DNA of 64,000 bases from CAWIJJ01 sp963836405 (GCA_963836405.1 CAWIJL010000005.1:248001-312000); one strand, 5' to 3'; shown: positions 8,520 through 17,823, counted from the stretch's first letter. The notes: generated by a model not told the origin, from the sequence alone. Numbers and translations: made by a program.

Positions 8520-9463
8520 AACGCGCAGCCGCATGGTTGCTGCTCACACCGGCGGCGTGGGGACACGTGGTCAGCATGAGTTCGAGCGACCTGACGATCG
8601 AGGGAACGCACGCCGCGCTCGAGCTGCGCATGCCGCTGTATGAGGTTGCGCACGTCCAAGCGCCGGAGCGCGCGCTCTTGGAACATATCGCCATCCGCGG
8701 CGCGCAGCTCACCAGCAGCACCTGCGAAGCCGACGCCGCGCGCGACCAGTACCTGTGCCGCGCGGAGTATCGTTTCGCAGCCCCGGTGGACGAGGTGGAA
8801 GTCGAGTGCACGCTCGCCGCCGTGACCGTGCCGAATCACGTCCACCTGCTGCGCGCGGAGATGGGCGGCAAGCGGGACCAGGCGGTGTTCGATATTTCAT
8901 TTACCAGTGCCACCCTTCGCTTCCGGCCGCCGACCGCCGCGGAGATCGCCATCACCGGCTTTGGCGAGGGTGCCATGCGGGCGTTGGGCGGCGCGGTGCA
9001 GGTGCTGTTCCTGGCGGCGCTCGCGCTGGCGGCGCGCAGCCGGCGCGAACTGCTGGTGCTGGGCGCGGCCTTTGCCGCCGGACAGGTGGTGGCGGTGCTC
9101 GCTCTACCCTTTACGGCCTTGCAGCCCGGCCTGCGTTTTGTCGAGGCGGCGGCCGCGCTCACGCTCGTCTATCTGGCCGTGGAGATTCTCGCGCTCCCGC
9201 AGGCCGGCGGCAGGTGGGTGGTGGCGACAATTCTGGGAGGCTTTCACGGCCTGTTCCTACATCTGTTTCTTCAGCAAACGGGGAAGGGCGCGGGGTGGGT
9301 GATGACGGGAGCGCTGGCGGCGGAGGCCGCCGTCCTGGCGCTGTTCGGCCTGGCGCTGTCGAAGGCCGCGCGGCTGGCGCGGGGGTTGCGGCCGGTGCAG
9401 GTCTCCGCGTCGGCGCTGCTGGTGTTCGGACTCGCCTGGTTCGTGCTGAGACTGCGGGGTTAG
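8516..9463 (+). CDS. HupE/UreJ-2-like membrane protein
   Basis: 315 residues. A short cleavable signal peptide is followed by a soluble beta-rich domain (residues about 20-140) with a Cys pair (Cys80 and Cys88 region), then six or seven membrane helices. The repeated G-x-x-H-x-x-F pattern (TGFGEGAMRA replacing the usual H in the first copy, GGFHGLFLHLF in the later one) resembles the HupE/UreJ-2 family, whose relatives are linked to nickel or cobalt uptake. No hydrogenase or urease gene is visible here, so the metal is uncertain. It is translationally coupled to the AI-2E transporter and ends three bases before the convergent TPR gene. Confidence 0.75.
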   Translation: MKRAAAWLLLTPAAWGHVVSMSSSDLTIEGTHAALELRMPLYEVAHVQAPERALLEHIAIRGAQLTSSTCEADAARDQYLCRAEYRFAAPVDEVEVECTLAAVTVPNHVHLLRAEMGGKRDQAVFDISFTSATLRFRPPTAAEIAITGFGEGAMRALGGAVQVLFLAALALAARSRRELLVLGAAFAAGQVVAVLALPFTALQPGLRFVEAAAALTLVYLAVEILALPQAGGRWVVATILGGFHGLFLHLFLQQTGKGAGWVMTGALAAEAAVLALFGLALSKAARLARGLRPVQVSASALLVFGLAWFVLRLRG

Positions 9464-9466
9464 CGC

Positions 9467-11440
9467 CTACAGCGCGGCCTGCGCCCTGGCTTCCTCGCCC
9501 CATTGAAGCGGCGTGGGACCGGAGAGCTGACGGAACAGCCGGTAATTGGTGCGCGCTTCGTCGTTGCGGCCCTGTTTCTGCGCCAGCAATGCGCGCAGGT
9601 AGAAGATGCGCGGAAAATAAAAGCAAGAAAAGGCGCCCGGCCCGGCATTCGAAGGGGTGGGATTCCAGCGTAGCGTCCGGGCAGCCGGTTCGATCCGCCC
9701 GCTCTCCAACTGAGCCCAGGCGAGCGCCATTGCCGGAACCGGATCGGAAGTGACGAGGGACAATCCGGCGTAGCGGTCCAGAGCGGCGGCAGCGGCCGGG
9801 AAATCCTTCTCGAGCAGCAGCGCGTAACCGAGGACCACGTCTTTCAGCGAGCCCTCCGGCGCGTTTGGAAACATCCGCGACGCGCGCGCCGCCCATTCTT
9901 CCGCCGGTGCCGGCGGCTGTGCCAGGTAGAACGCGAGTCCGGCCATGCCGGCGGTGGACGGTCCGGCTTGCGCCGCGGCTTTGGCGGCAGACTGGCGGGC
10001 TTCTTCCCGCTTGCCGAGCATCAGGCGCCAGATGGCCAGTTCTGTGTACGCTTGTGCGGCCGGCTCGCGCAAGCCTTCGTTCTCGAGCGACGCCGCGTTC
10101 CGTTCCATCTCGGAGATCGCCTCCATTCTCTTCCCGGTGAGCCACGTCCACTGCGCCCGGTAGTAGCCGGCGGACGGGTCTTTCGCTTTGTCGCGCAGGT
10201 CGAGGTATTGGTTTGCGATCGAGGTGGCTCCCGGGATATCTCCGGTCATCAGATGGGCCATGGCCGCCTTGAAGAACTCGGCGCCATTCAGGAAGGCGGG
10301 ATTTTTGCGGGCGTTTTCGAGGAAGATTTTCTCGGCGTCGGCGAAGCGGCCGTGAATGAGGTTGAGTTCGCCCATGGAATCGGCGGCGTTGGGGTCGCCG
10401 GGACGCAGCGCCTGATATTTGCGTAGCGCCTCCAGGCCGCCCGCCAGGTCGTCCGCGTAGGCGGCGGCATAGCCGAGCTGGTTCCAGGCGTTCGCGTCCG
10501 TGGGTTCGAGCGCCGCCATTCTCCGGTAAGCTTTGGCCGCGCCAGGGGCGTCGCGCTGGGCCATGGCGATATCGCCGAGAACCTGCCAGTTGGCGGGATC
10601 CTGCGGTTCCAGGGAGGTGAGCGATTCGGCGGCGAGCCGGCGGGCGGCCGGATCGTTGCGGATCGCGGCGAGCGACAGCGCGATCCGGGCGCGTTCCGTT
10701 TCGCCCATCGCGGCGCCTCGTGAGAGGGCGGATTCGAGCAGGTTGACGGCCGCATCCGTGTCGCGGGCGCGGACCTTCAATTCGGCCAGGTAGCGATAGG
10801 ACGGACCGAAATCGGGCCCTGCCGCAATCGCCAGCTCGAGCAATTGAGCCGATGCCGCGGCGTCTCCCGTTTCGAGAGCCTGGGCGTATGGCCGCAGGGC
10901 GCCGGCGGGCGGCACGCGTATCTGGAGGTTCTGTCCGGAGATCTCGCGGGCCAGGGCGGCGGCGAGCGACCCGATATCGTTCTCGCCGGCCGACGCTTCG
11001 AAAACGCCGGCGATCTTCCCGGTGGCCGCATCTTCCGTGGTGACACGCGCGCGCAGCCTTCCGCGCACCTGCGAATACTGGCCGTAGAGCAGGCGGTCGG
11101 CGCGCAGCAGCACGGCGGCCGTGCGCTCGGTGGAGATGCCGGGCACGCCGGGCCGGCGGGCGCCCAGCGTGGCGTTGGTCGCCGCCAGCCGCTGCGCGGG
11201 TATCGCGTACAGGTTTCGATCGGCCTCGAGTCCGATTTGCAGGACTTCCGGGAGAGCCCGGCCGATCCAGTCCGCCCCCGCATCGCCGGACAGGTTTTCA
11301 AAGCGAAGAATCGCCAGCCGCACGGGACCGGACGGCGCCTGCCGGCGGGCGCAGGCCCCACTCCACAACACTGTCAGGATGGCTGCCAGGCGGACGGTTT
11401 TCAGAAAACAGGGCCGGTTGTTCGCCAACCTAGAGAACAC
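9467..11440 (-). CDS. TolB/FlgO-like plus TPR protein, probable lipoprotein
   Basis: 657 residues. The N-terminus has a hydrophobic segment ending SGACARR, so Cys30 could be a lipidated residue, though a serine at -3 is unusual for a lipobox. A TolB/FlgO-like domain follows (RLAILRFENLSGDAGADWIG), as in the outer half of the kinase at 960-3521. The rest is a chain of about ten TPRs with typical A-x-x-x-L-G-Y/F pairs. The start overlaps the previous gene by 11 bases, so it is the last gene of the envelope operon that includes the PBP1b-type synthase. It probably scaffolds protein contacts at the envelope; no enzymatic motif is seen. Confidence 0.85.
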   Translation of the reverse strand: MFSRLANNRPCFLKTVRLAAILTVLWSGACARRQAPSGPVRLAILRFENLSGDAGADWIGRALPEVLQIGLEADRNLYAIPAQRLAATNATLGARRPGVPGISTERTAAVLLRADRLLYGQYSQVRGRLRARVTTEDAATGKIAGVFEASAGENDIGSLAAALAREISGQNLQIRVPPAGALRPYAQALETGDAAASAQLLELAIAAGPDFGPSYRYLAELKVRARDTDAAVNLLESALSRGAAMGETERARIALSLAAIRNDPAARRLAAESLTSLEPQDPANWQVLGDIAMAQRDAPGAAKAYRRMAALEPTDANAWNQLGYAAAYADDLAGGLEALRKYQALRPGDPNAADSMGELNLIHGRFADAEKIFLENARKNPAFLNGAEFFKAAMAHLMTGDIPGATSIANQYLDLRDKAKDPSAGYYRAQWTWLTGKRMEAISEMERNAASLENEGLREPAAQAYTELAIWRLMLGKREEARQSAAKAAAQAGPSTAGMAGLAFYLAQPPAPAEEWAARASRMFPNAPEGSLKDVVLGYALLLEKDFPAAAAALDRYAGLSLVTSDPVPAMALAWAQLESGRIEPAARTLRWNPTPSNAGPGAFSCFYFPRIFYLRALLAQKQGRNDEARTNYRLFRQLSGPTPLQWGEEARAQAAL

Positions 11441-12212
11441 GATGTTCCTTGGCCATCAACTCTTTGTATTCCGGCAGCTCGCGGATCGCGGCGAACTCGG
11501 GGTCTTCCAGCTTCTTCTTCTCGGTGAAACCTTCCTCGAGCGCCTTGCGCAGATACTGCATCGCCAGTTCGGTGCGGCCCCCCTGGGCGTACAGCCTGGC
11601 GATGTAGAAGTGATACTTGGCGCGTTCTTCCACGCGGCGCTCCTCCAGCATCACGCCGTAACTGCCGCGTCTTTCGAACACTTCCGGATCGATCTGGAGC
11701 GCGGCCTGGTACGCGACCACCGCATCCTTGTATTTCTTTCGCGCGAAATAGGCCGTGCCCAGGTTCATGTAGATGGACGCGGAGCGCGATTCTTCGGGAG
11801 CGGCTTTTAACGCTTTGTTGTACCAGGAGACGGCGCGCCGGTAGCTCTTTTTGGCGTAGTACACCGTCCCGATGTTGTTCATCGCTTCCACGTAGTCCTT
11901 CTTCAGCTTGAGGGCCTTTTCGTAGCTTTTCTTGGCCTGGTCGAGCTGATTCATCTGGTGATACGCGATGCCGATCTTGTTCTGCAGGACGGGATTTTTG
12001 TCGGAGGCTTCCCGGAACACTTCGATGGCTTCACGGTACATCTTGCGGGCCATGAAGATATCGCCGCGCATTTCCGGGGTCAATTCGGGTTTTGGAGGCT
12101 GTACGGCGGGAGACGCGGTCCGGATCCCGTCTACGATGGCGTTGGACTGGGCTGAGGCGGCCAGGGAAAACCCCATGGCCAATAATACTGATGCGAGAGG
12201 CCGTGCTGACAT
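11430..12212 (-). CDS. Secreted TPR protein
   Basis: 260 residues. Signal peptide with cleavage expected after ASA in SLAASAQSN. Five or six TPRs follow, including IGIAYHQMNQLDQAKKSYEK, IGTVYYAKKSYRRAVSWYNK and LGTAYFARKKYKDAVVAYQA. The start at 12212 has GAGGGGG seven to nine bases upstream. It sits 20 bases after the PBP1b-type gene and overlaps the following TPR gene, so the three are likely cotranscribed. A role as an outer or periplasmic partner of cell-wall synthesis is an inference from position. Confidence 0.88.
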   Translation of the reverse strand: MSARPLASVLLAMGFSLAASAQSNAIVDGIRTASPAVQPPKPELTPEMRGDIFMARKMYREAIEVFREASDKNPVLQNKIGIAYHQMNQLDQAKKSYEKALKLKKDYVEAMNNIGTVYYAKKSYRRAVSWYNKALKAAPEESRSASIYMNLGTAYFARKKYKDAVVAYQAALQIDPEVFERRGSYGVMLEERRVEERAKYHFYIARLYAQGGRTELAMQYLRKALEEGFTEKKKLEDPEFAAIRELPEYKELMAKEHRVL

Positions 12213-12232
12213 AAGGGCCTACCCCCTCGAAC

Positions 12233-14812
12233 TTATTTAAACACATTCAGCAGACGGCGGAAAAATCCCTTCTTCTCTTCTTCCTTCTTCGGCTTCTCTG
12301 TGTTCTGCGCCTGGGCGGCGGTGGCATCGCCGCGGTCCTGCTTGGCCAGGCGGCTTGGAGCGGCGGCACGCACGCCGTCGCTGCCCGATCCGGTCACTCG
12401 CAGACCGCCCTCCGGGTCTCCGTCGCGCGGGCTGGGAACCGGCTGCATCTCCCATCCCGTAACATTCGTGATCGGACGCCCTCCGCCGTGCAGCGGACAA
12501 CTGCCCACCGGCTGGGTACCCGCGATGTAGACTTCGGTCTGGGTCTTGGGGCAGGAGGGCGTGGCCAGCATGCCGGAGAGCGGGTCGATATCCGTGACCA
12601 CGATCCCTCCGGGGGCGCCGAACTGCTTGGTGTCGCGATATTCGCGGTAAGCGGTCGCGCGCTTCATGAATTCCGCCCAGATGGGGGCGGCGGAGTGCGC
12701 TCCTTCGAGGTTCAACTCCCGGTTATCGTCGAATCCCACCCACACGATGCAGAGCAACTCGGAGGTGTAGCCGGCGAACCAGCCGTCGTGCGAGGTACCC
12801 GTCTTTCCTGCCGCCGGAAAATCGAGTTTGTGCCGGGCGCGGACTCCGGCGGCGGTGCCGGTTCGCAGCACCTCCTCCATCATATTGGTGACCAGGTAAG
12901 CGACGCGAGGATCGAGCACCTGCTTCTCTTCCACTTTGCCGCGGAACAGCACTTTATTGTCCTGCGAGCGGACCAGGCGGAGGAAGCTGGGCTTCACGTA
13001 ATCGCCTTCATTGGCGAAGATCGTGTAGGCGCCGGCCGCCTCGAGCGGGGTGATCTCGTAGGCGCCAAGGGCCACGGCGGGGGTAGGCTGGATCTTGTAA
13101 TTCATGCCCGCGCGGTTGGCCATGTCCACCACGGCTTCGTAGCCCACCATCTCGGCCACTTTCACCGTGGCCACGTTGAGCGAATGCGCCAGGGCATAGC
13201 GGAGCGTGACGTCGCCGTAAAACTTGTGTTCGAAGTTATTGGGCTCGTAAGGCTTTCCGTCGAACCAGAAGGTGGTGGGCTGGTCCAGCACCATGGAACT
13301 CGGGGTGAGGACGCGGGCGCCGCCTTCCACCGCCGTATCCATGGCGGCCGCGTACACGAAAGGCTTGAAGATCGATCCCGGCTGCCGCTTGGCCAGCACG
13401 TGGTTCAACTGGCTGACGCCGTAATTGCGTCCGCCGGCGAGCGCCTTGACTTCGCCGGTATGCGGGTCGATGGCCACCAGCGCCACCTGCGCCTGCGGAG
13501 GCGTCTTGCCGCGGAACCGGCGCTGCTTCTCGATCTGCTTGTCCACCTCTTCCATTCCCATGCGGATGGCTTCGGCGGCGGCGCGCTGCAGCCGTAGATC
13601 GAGGGTCGTGTATATACGGACGCCGTTGGAATGAAAGTCCGTATCCTGAAAACGGCTTTGCAGCGTGTCGTTCACCAAGTCCACGAAATAGGGCGCTTCG
13701 AGCGACTGGGAGCCGCCCTTGGGCACGACGATGGGGACCTCGATGGCCTTGGCGTAATCGCGGTCGGCGATGTAGCCGTTCTGCCGCATCAGGCCCAGCA
13801 CCAGGTTCCGCCGGTCCTTCATGCGGTCCGGATGGCGGAAAGGATCGAAGTAACCCGGCCGCTGGATCAGTCCCGCGAGTTCGGCCGCTTCCGGCAGGTT
13901 GATCTGGCTGAGGTCCTTGCCGAGGTAGGCCTCCGCCGCCTGCCCGAAGCCGCGGATGTTGTACGTCCCGCGATATCCGAGGTCGATCTGGTTGGCGTAA
14001 TCTTCGAAGATCTGCTGTTTGGAGAGCCGCTGCTCCAGTTGCAGCGTGATCATCACCTCGGCAATTTTACGGGTCCAGTACTTGTCCTGGTAGAGCCAGA
14101 ACATGCGCGCGAGCTGCATGCTCAGCGTGGATGCGCCCTGCTCCTTCCGCCCCTCCCGGATGTCCACATAGGCGGCTTTCAAAATGCGGATGGGGTCGAA
14201 GCCCGCATGCTGAAAGAAGCGCTTGTCCTCGGCGGAAATCACCGCTTGTACCAGGACCGGGGGAATATCCTGGAAGCGGACCATGCGCCGCTTCTCCCGC
14301 GCCGGGCCGGAAATATTGGTGATGAGCTGGGGCTCGAGCTGGTACTGGCTGCGCACCGTGTGGTCGCGGAGGGAAACGATCTGGGAGATGCGTTCGCCGC
14401 TGAACTTGATTACGCCCGCTTCCTGGTCGAAGTAAGAATCGGTTCCGGGGAAGATCTCGATCGAGCCTGCGTGGAGCCGGTAGTAGCCGATGGGATTGCC
14501 CACCGATTCCGAGTAGCCGCTGCGACGCAGTTCGGCCGCGATCTCGACCGGGGTGCCGGCATCTCCCACCGCAATCGAAGCGGGCGCGGCGAAGACCTTG
14601 GCATTATTGGCGAACGGCCCCTCGCGCAGCTTTTGGTCGATCACCCGCGAGTACTTCGCGTAAAGATAGGTGAACGAGCTCAAGCCCAGAATCGTCAGCA
14701 GGGCCAGTGCGGCAAGCGCCATCCGGCCTTTGGGACTCACTACGAATCGCGCAACGCCCGATTTTCCGGGCACACGTAGTCTCACTTCACGCTTCTGCGC
14801 AATCTTCCGCAC
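12233..14812 (-). CDS. Bifunctional peptidoglycan synthase, PBP1b type (GT51 plus transpeptidase)
   Basis: 859 residues from a GTG with GAGGGA upstream. A cytoplasmic basic head is followed by one membrane helix (about 30-55). Next comes a UB2H-like domain (GSIEIFPGTDSYFDQ) characteristic of PBP1b. The glycosyltransferase 51 domain has ISAEDKRFFQHAGFD with its catalytic Glu and GASTLSMQLAR. The transpeptidase domain shows the SxxK motif in PGSIFKPF, SLN in HSLNVATV and KTG in AAGKTGTSHDGW, so all catalytic residues are present. A long lysine/glutamate- and proline-rich tail follows residue about 780. It polymerises and crosslinks peptidoglycan at the outer face of the inner membrane. The gene is flanked in the operon by small membrane proteins and TPR proteins. 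Confidence 0.96.
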   Translation of the reverse strand: MRKIAQKREVRLRVPGKSGVARFVVSPKGRMALAALALLTILGLSSFTYLYAKYSRVIDQKLREGPFANNAKVFAAPASIAVGDAGTPVEIAAELRRSGYSESVGNPIGYYRLHAGSIEIFPGTDSYFDQEAGVIKFSGERISQIVSLRDHTVRSQYQLEPQLITNISGPAREKRRMVRFQDIPPVLVQAVISAEDKRFFQHAGFDPIRILKAAYVDIREGRKEQGASTLSMQLARMFWLYQDKYWTRKIAEVMITLQLEQRLSKQQIFEDYANQIDLGYRGTYNIRGFGQAAEAYLGKDLSQINLPEAAELAGLIQRPGYFDPFRHPDRMKDRRNLVLGLMRQNGYIADRDYAKAIEVPIVVPKGGSQSLEAPYFVDLVNDTLQSRFQDTDFHSNGVRIYTTLDLRLQRAAAEAIRMGMEEVDKQIEKQRRFRGKTPPQAQVALVAIDPHTGEVKALAGGRNYGVSQLNHVLAKRQPGSIFKPFVYAAAMDTAVEGGARVLTPSSMVLDQPTTFWFDGKPYEPNNFEHKFYGDVTLRYALAHSLNVATVKVAEMVGYEAVVDMANRAGMNYKIQPTPAVALGAYEITPLEAAGAYTIFANEGDYVKPSFLRLVRSQDNKVLFRGKVEEKQVLDPRVAYLVTNMMEEVLRTGTAAGVRARHKLDFPAAGKTGTSHDGWFAGYTSELLCIVWVGFDDNRELNLEGAHSAAPIWAEFMKRATAYREYRDTKQFGAPGGIVVTDIDPLSGMLATPSCPKTQTEVYIAGTQPVGSCPLHGGGRPITNVTGWEMQPVPSPRDGDPEGGLRVTGSGSDGVRAAAPSRLAKQDRGDATAAQAQNTEKPKKEEEKKGFFRRLLNVFK

Positions 14813-14857
14813 TATCCCTCAATTCTCTCACGGCCGGAACGGGAGCCTTCGGGCGGC

Positions 14858-15208
14858 CTAGCGGCTGCCGGCTCCGGGGTAGAAGTGCAGCTTGACCGAA
14901 TATCCCGGCAAGCTGACCTGGACGAAGTAGCGGACCTCCAGTTTCTGTACCGTTCCATCCTGTGCCCGCGTGACATGCACGTCGTCTGCCGTTACGGGAA
15001 GACTGAGGTTGTGCGCACGATCGACGACTTCCGCACGCATAAAATCATCGGACCGCGCCTTCGAATCTACGCGCTGTGTCAATTCTCCCACGTAGCTCTG
15101 AAGCTTGAAATTATGGTAGTAGACGGGGGCGAAGGCGCCCAGAAGCAACGCCATGCCGAGCAGGATAACGGCGGCCACCGCGACGCGCCAGGCCGGAAGG
15201 CCCTTCAC
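14858..15208 (-). CDS. Small membrane-anchored protein (DUF4845-like), unknown function
   Basis: 116 residues from a GTG at 15208 that overlaps the stop of the upstream gene (GTGA). One membrane helix at about 8-30 is followed by a soluble domain of about 85 residues containing DDFMRAEVVDRAHNL and a beta-rich end (LEVRYFVQVSLPGYSVKL). The layout of one helix and a short alpha-beta domain resembles DUF4845 proteins, but that match is from memory and weak. It is encoded 45 bases upstream of the PBP1b-type synthase on the same strand. Confidence 0.75.
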   Translation of the reverse strand: MKGLPAWRVAVAAVILLGMALLLGAFAPVYYHNFKLQSYVGELTQRVDSKARSDDFMRAEVVDRAHNLSLPVTADDVHVTRAQDGTVQKLEVRYFVQVSLPGYSVKLHFYPGAGSR

Positions 15209-15657
15209 GGCCGGTCAACGGGCTCGCGGGTCGAGGCTTCGAGCTCTTCCCAAAGTCCACCCGAGTGCGCTTTCCACTCCGGACCCTCAAGGCCGGAGAT
15301 CTGCAATTCGTCCTCTTTGAGGGTGCCGTGCCCGTAGGGGCAGATGTATTCGATTCGGGGCCGTCCAAACTGGAGCATTCGGCTCCACGAACCGGTCTCG
15401 ACGGGCATCATCAATCGCCGCAAGCAGACGCGGCAGCGGTAACGCTGGTCCCAGATGATCAAATACAGCGCGCCCGTGCACAGCAGAAACCAGATCAGCA
15501 CGGCCAGCGTGTATCCCAGGTTGTAGCCGAAACGAGGCGGCAGGTACGACAGGAACCGCGGTTCCGGCGGCCAAAACCAGTTCAACAACGCCAGCAGGCC
15601 ATACAGGGTTCCGGCGGCGGCCGCGAGTTTTGCCGCAAAAAAGGCCCAGTAGCGCAT
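15205..15657 (-). CDS. Membrane protein with C-terminal zinc-ribbon-like segment
   Basis: 150 residues if started at the ATG at 15657 (MRYWAFFAAKL); an ATG nine codons upstream at 15684 is an alternative and neither has a clear ribosome binding site. Two membrane helices (about 5-25 and 45-70) are followed by YRCRVCLRRLMM and later ICPYGHG, so CxxC and C-x4-H pairs could bind zinc. The C-terminal tail is acidic. It overlaps the start of the next gene by four bases and heads the operon that carries the PBP1b-type synthase. No function is recognised. Confidence 0.7.
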   Translation of the reverse strand: MRYWAFFAAKLAAAAGTLYGLLALLNWFWPPEPRFLSYLPPRFGYNLGYTLAVLIWFLLCTGALYLIIWDQRYRCRVCLRRLMMPVETGSWSRMLQFGRPRIEYICPYGHGTLKEDELQISGLEGPEWKAHSGGLWEELEASTREPVDRP

Positions 15658-15724
15658 ACAGTTTAGACTCTGAACCGCCCCCATTAGTTTCGCTCGTCGA
15701 AAAACGGGACGTACTGGTTGGACG

Positions 15725-16654
15725 CTACCGGAAAAGGTTGCGGAGCATGAATACGACGTTAGCCGGCCGCTCCGCCAGACGACGCATGTAGTAGGGGTAC
15801 CAGGCTTTGCCGAACGGCACGTACACTCGCACGCGGTAACCATCGGAGACGAGTTGCGCCTGCAGGTCCCGCCGGATGCCGTACAGCATCTGGAACTCGA
15901 ACGCGTCGCGCGCGATGCGCTTTTCCTTCGCGTAAGCTTTCGCCGCCTCGATCATCCGTTCGTCGTGCGTGGCGATGGCGGGGTAGCTTCCGCGATCCAG
16001 CAGAATCCGGGTGAGCTCGACAAAGTTCGAATCGACGTCGCCCTTCTTTTCAAAAGCTACCGACGGGGGCTCGAGGTACGCTCCCTTGCACAGGCGGACG
16101 CGAATCGAGCGGGCGCAAAGCGTTTCCACATCGTCCCGGCTGCGATACAGATACGATTGAATGACCACGCCCACGGCGCCGTAGCGCGCGTGCAGGTCCT
16201 CGACCAGTTCCAGGGTGCGCCCGGTGTATTCGCTCGATTCCATGTCCACGCGAACGAAGCTGCCGAGGCCGGCCGCGCTTTGCACGAGTTGCTCCACGTT
16301 GGCGCGGCACTGCTCGCCGGAAACATCCAGGCCGAACTGGGTCAGCTTGAGGGAGACATTGCCCTGGATGCCGGAATCGTGGATGGCGGAAAGCGTCTTC
16401 AGGTATACGTCGCGGGCGGCGGCGGCTTCTTCGAGGGTACTCACGCTTTCGCCGAGGTGATCCAGCGTAACCGTAATTCCCTCGCTGTTCAGTTTCCGGC
16501 TGACGCGCAGGGCATCCTCGAGGGTCTCGCCGGCCACGAACCGTGCGGCCAGGCGCCGTGCCGCGGAAGAGGTTTCCATCCACTTACGGAGATGCCGCTG
16601 GCGCGAAAGAAACAGTAGGAAGCTGCGCACGAAAGACAGACTAACACTCTGCAA
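15725..16654 (-). CDS. Proline dehydrogenase
   Basis: 309 residues, the size of monofunctional bacterial proline dehydrogenases (PutB/FadM type). It oxidises L-proline to delta-1-pyrroline-5-carboxylate with FAD, passing electrons to the quinone pool. Family motifs are visible: VTLDHLGES near 60, RLCKGAYLEP near 190, YPAIATHDERMI near 225, FEFQMLYGIRRDLQ near 250 and the C-terminal WYPYYMRRLAERPANV that binds FAD and proline. The start drawn is a TTG; a GTG eight codons downstream (VRSFLLFLSRQ) matches the family N-terminus equally well. No P5C dehydrogenase gene is near. It is transcribed divergently from the zinc-ribbon mini-gene at 16687, only 32 bases away. Confidence 0.94.
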   Translation of the reverse strand: MQSVSLSFVRSFLLFLSRQRHLRKWMETSSAARRLAARFVAGETLEDALRVSRKLNSEGITVTLDHLGESVSTLEEAAAARDVYLKTLSAIHDSGIQGNVSLKLTQFGLDVSGEQCRANVEQLVQSAAGLGSFVRVDMESSEYTGRTLELVEDLHARYGAVGVVIQSYLYRSRDDVETLCARSIRVRLCKGAYLEPPSVAFEKKGDVDSNFVELTRILLDRGSYPAIATHDERMIEAAKAYAKEKRIARDAFEFQMLYGIRRDLQAQLVSDGYRVRVYVPFGKAWYPYYMRRLAERPANVVFMLRNLFR

Positions 16655-16686
16655 CGCTCACCCGTGGGTGGTGTTAGACTGCCGGA

Positions 16687-16872
16687 TTGGAGGTCAGAAC
16701 CCCAATCGAGATCGAACCCGGGGAGCTGCGATGCCCACGCTGCTTCAGCAGGGACGTGGTGGAGTCGCTGCCGCGCGGCCTGCTGGACACGCTCATGCTG
16801 AGGATGGGGCGGGTTCCGCGCCATTGCCGCTCCTGCGGCAAACGGTTCTACGTGAAATTCGAGGCGCGCTAG
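16687..16872 (+). CDS. Zinc-ribbon mini-protein (61 residues)
   Basis: TTG start at 16687. The protein has two CxxC knuckles, LRCPRCFSRD near 15-21 and HCRSCGKRF near 47-50, the classical four-cysteine zinc ribbon, separated by a 25-residue hydrophobic/basic stretch (GLLDTLMLRMGRVP). Such short proteins are common in Acidobacteria and of unknown role. The gene stands alone between the divergent proline dehydrogenase and the convergent metallophosphoesterase. The similar 'ribbon near membrane-like stretch' theme in the protein at 15205-15657 is only a loose resemblance. Confidence 0.75.
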   Translation: MEVRTPIEIEPGELRCPRCFSRDVVESLPRGLLDTLMLRMGRVPRHCRSCGKRFYVKFEAR

Positions 16873-16884
16873 GCGCCCGTCGTT

Positions 16885-17802
16885 TTATCGACCGGCTGCC
16901 CTGAAGCGAGCCGCATCTGAAGTGAGCGTAAACCACGTGATCTCCGGCTCTGCATTTATCCGTATCGGGACAACGCTCATGCCCAGGCCCCTGTTCACAT
17001 AAAGACGATTGCCGCGCGCTCCGTAGTTCGGTTGCCATCCGTCGGCGTGAGCCTGCCCGGGCTTCTCGATGCTCAGCCAGCTCCATTGCGGCGTGCCCGG
17101 GATTCGAATCTGCCCCCCATGGGTGTGCCCACTGATGGCCAGGGGAGCGGAGCCTGGAGGGAGAGCCGGGAATGAATCGGGGTTGTGCATGAATATGATG
17201 CGTGCGGCGCCTGGCGGCACATCCCGCATCGCTTCCTTCGCGGAGTCCTCATTTGCCCAGTGAGATCCCAGACCGACCACATAGAGCGGCTGCCCGGCTC
17301 CATGCAGCGTAACCGCCCGTGCCTGGTTCTGAAGGACAGGGATGCCATTCGCTTCCAGCGTGCGTGCTAAAAGTTTCGCAAGCGCCTCCTTCTTGGAGTC
17401 TTCCCTCTCCACCAGCGCGTAATCGTGGTTTCCCAGCACGGCAAATGTGCGGAGGCCGCTGCGCACCAGCGGAGTGACAATCTCGACGGCATCCCCGATT
17501 TGATCCCGGTCGTTTGCCGGATTCTCCGTGAAGTCCCCGCCCACGAGAGTGATATCCGGACGCTCGCGGATCAGCTTGGCGATCGCATCTTTGATGGTCC
17601 CTTTATTGTTCCACCACATTCCGATCTGCAGGTCGGCGATGAAAGCTACCCGCTTGCCTTCCCACTCGGGCGGAAGATTAGGGATCGCTCCGATCTCTCT
17701 TCTTTCCTCCAGCCGCTTTGGCCCAATCAGGAGCCCCCAAACGCAGAGGACCGCGGCCAGGAACGCTATCGAACACAAGCCCCACTTCAGCAGCCGTTTC
17801 AC
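16885..17802 (-). CDS. Membrane-anchored metallophosphoesterase (YaeI/YkuE-like)
   Basis: 305 residues. An N-terminal hydrophobic helix (about 5-27) is a signal anchor. Calcineurin-like motifs follow in order: FIADLQIG (the family normally has D-x-H; here a Gln stands at the His position), LVGGDF, LGNHDY, the HNPD block and SGHTHGGQIRIPG. The layout fits the YaeI/YkuE group that cleaves lipid-linked phosphates such as UDP-2,3-diacylglucosamine, but the substrate is not determined. The Gln replacement removes one usual metal ligand in site one, although variant motifs exist in the family. It lies 21 bases downstream of the ZIP-like gene on the same strand. Confidence 0.88.
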   Translation of the reverse strand: MKRLLKWGLCSIAFLAAVLCVWGLLIGPKRLEERREIGAIPNLPPEWEGKRVAFIADLQIGMWWNNKGTIKDAIAKLIRERPDITLVGGDFTENPANDRDQIGDAVEIVTPLVRSGLRTFAVLGNHDYALVEREDSKKEALAKLLARTLEANGIPVLQNQARAVTLHGAGQPLYVVGLGSHWANEDSAKEAMRDVPPGAARIIFMHNPDSFPALPPGSAPLAISGHTHGGQIRIPGTPQWSWLSIEKPGQAHADGWQPNYGARGNRLYVNRGLGMSVVPIRINAEPEITWFTLTSDAARFRAAGR

Positions 17803-17823
17803 GGTCGTAATCTCCAGCTACAG

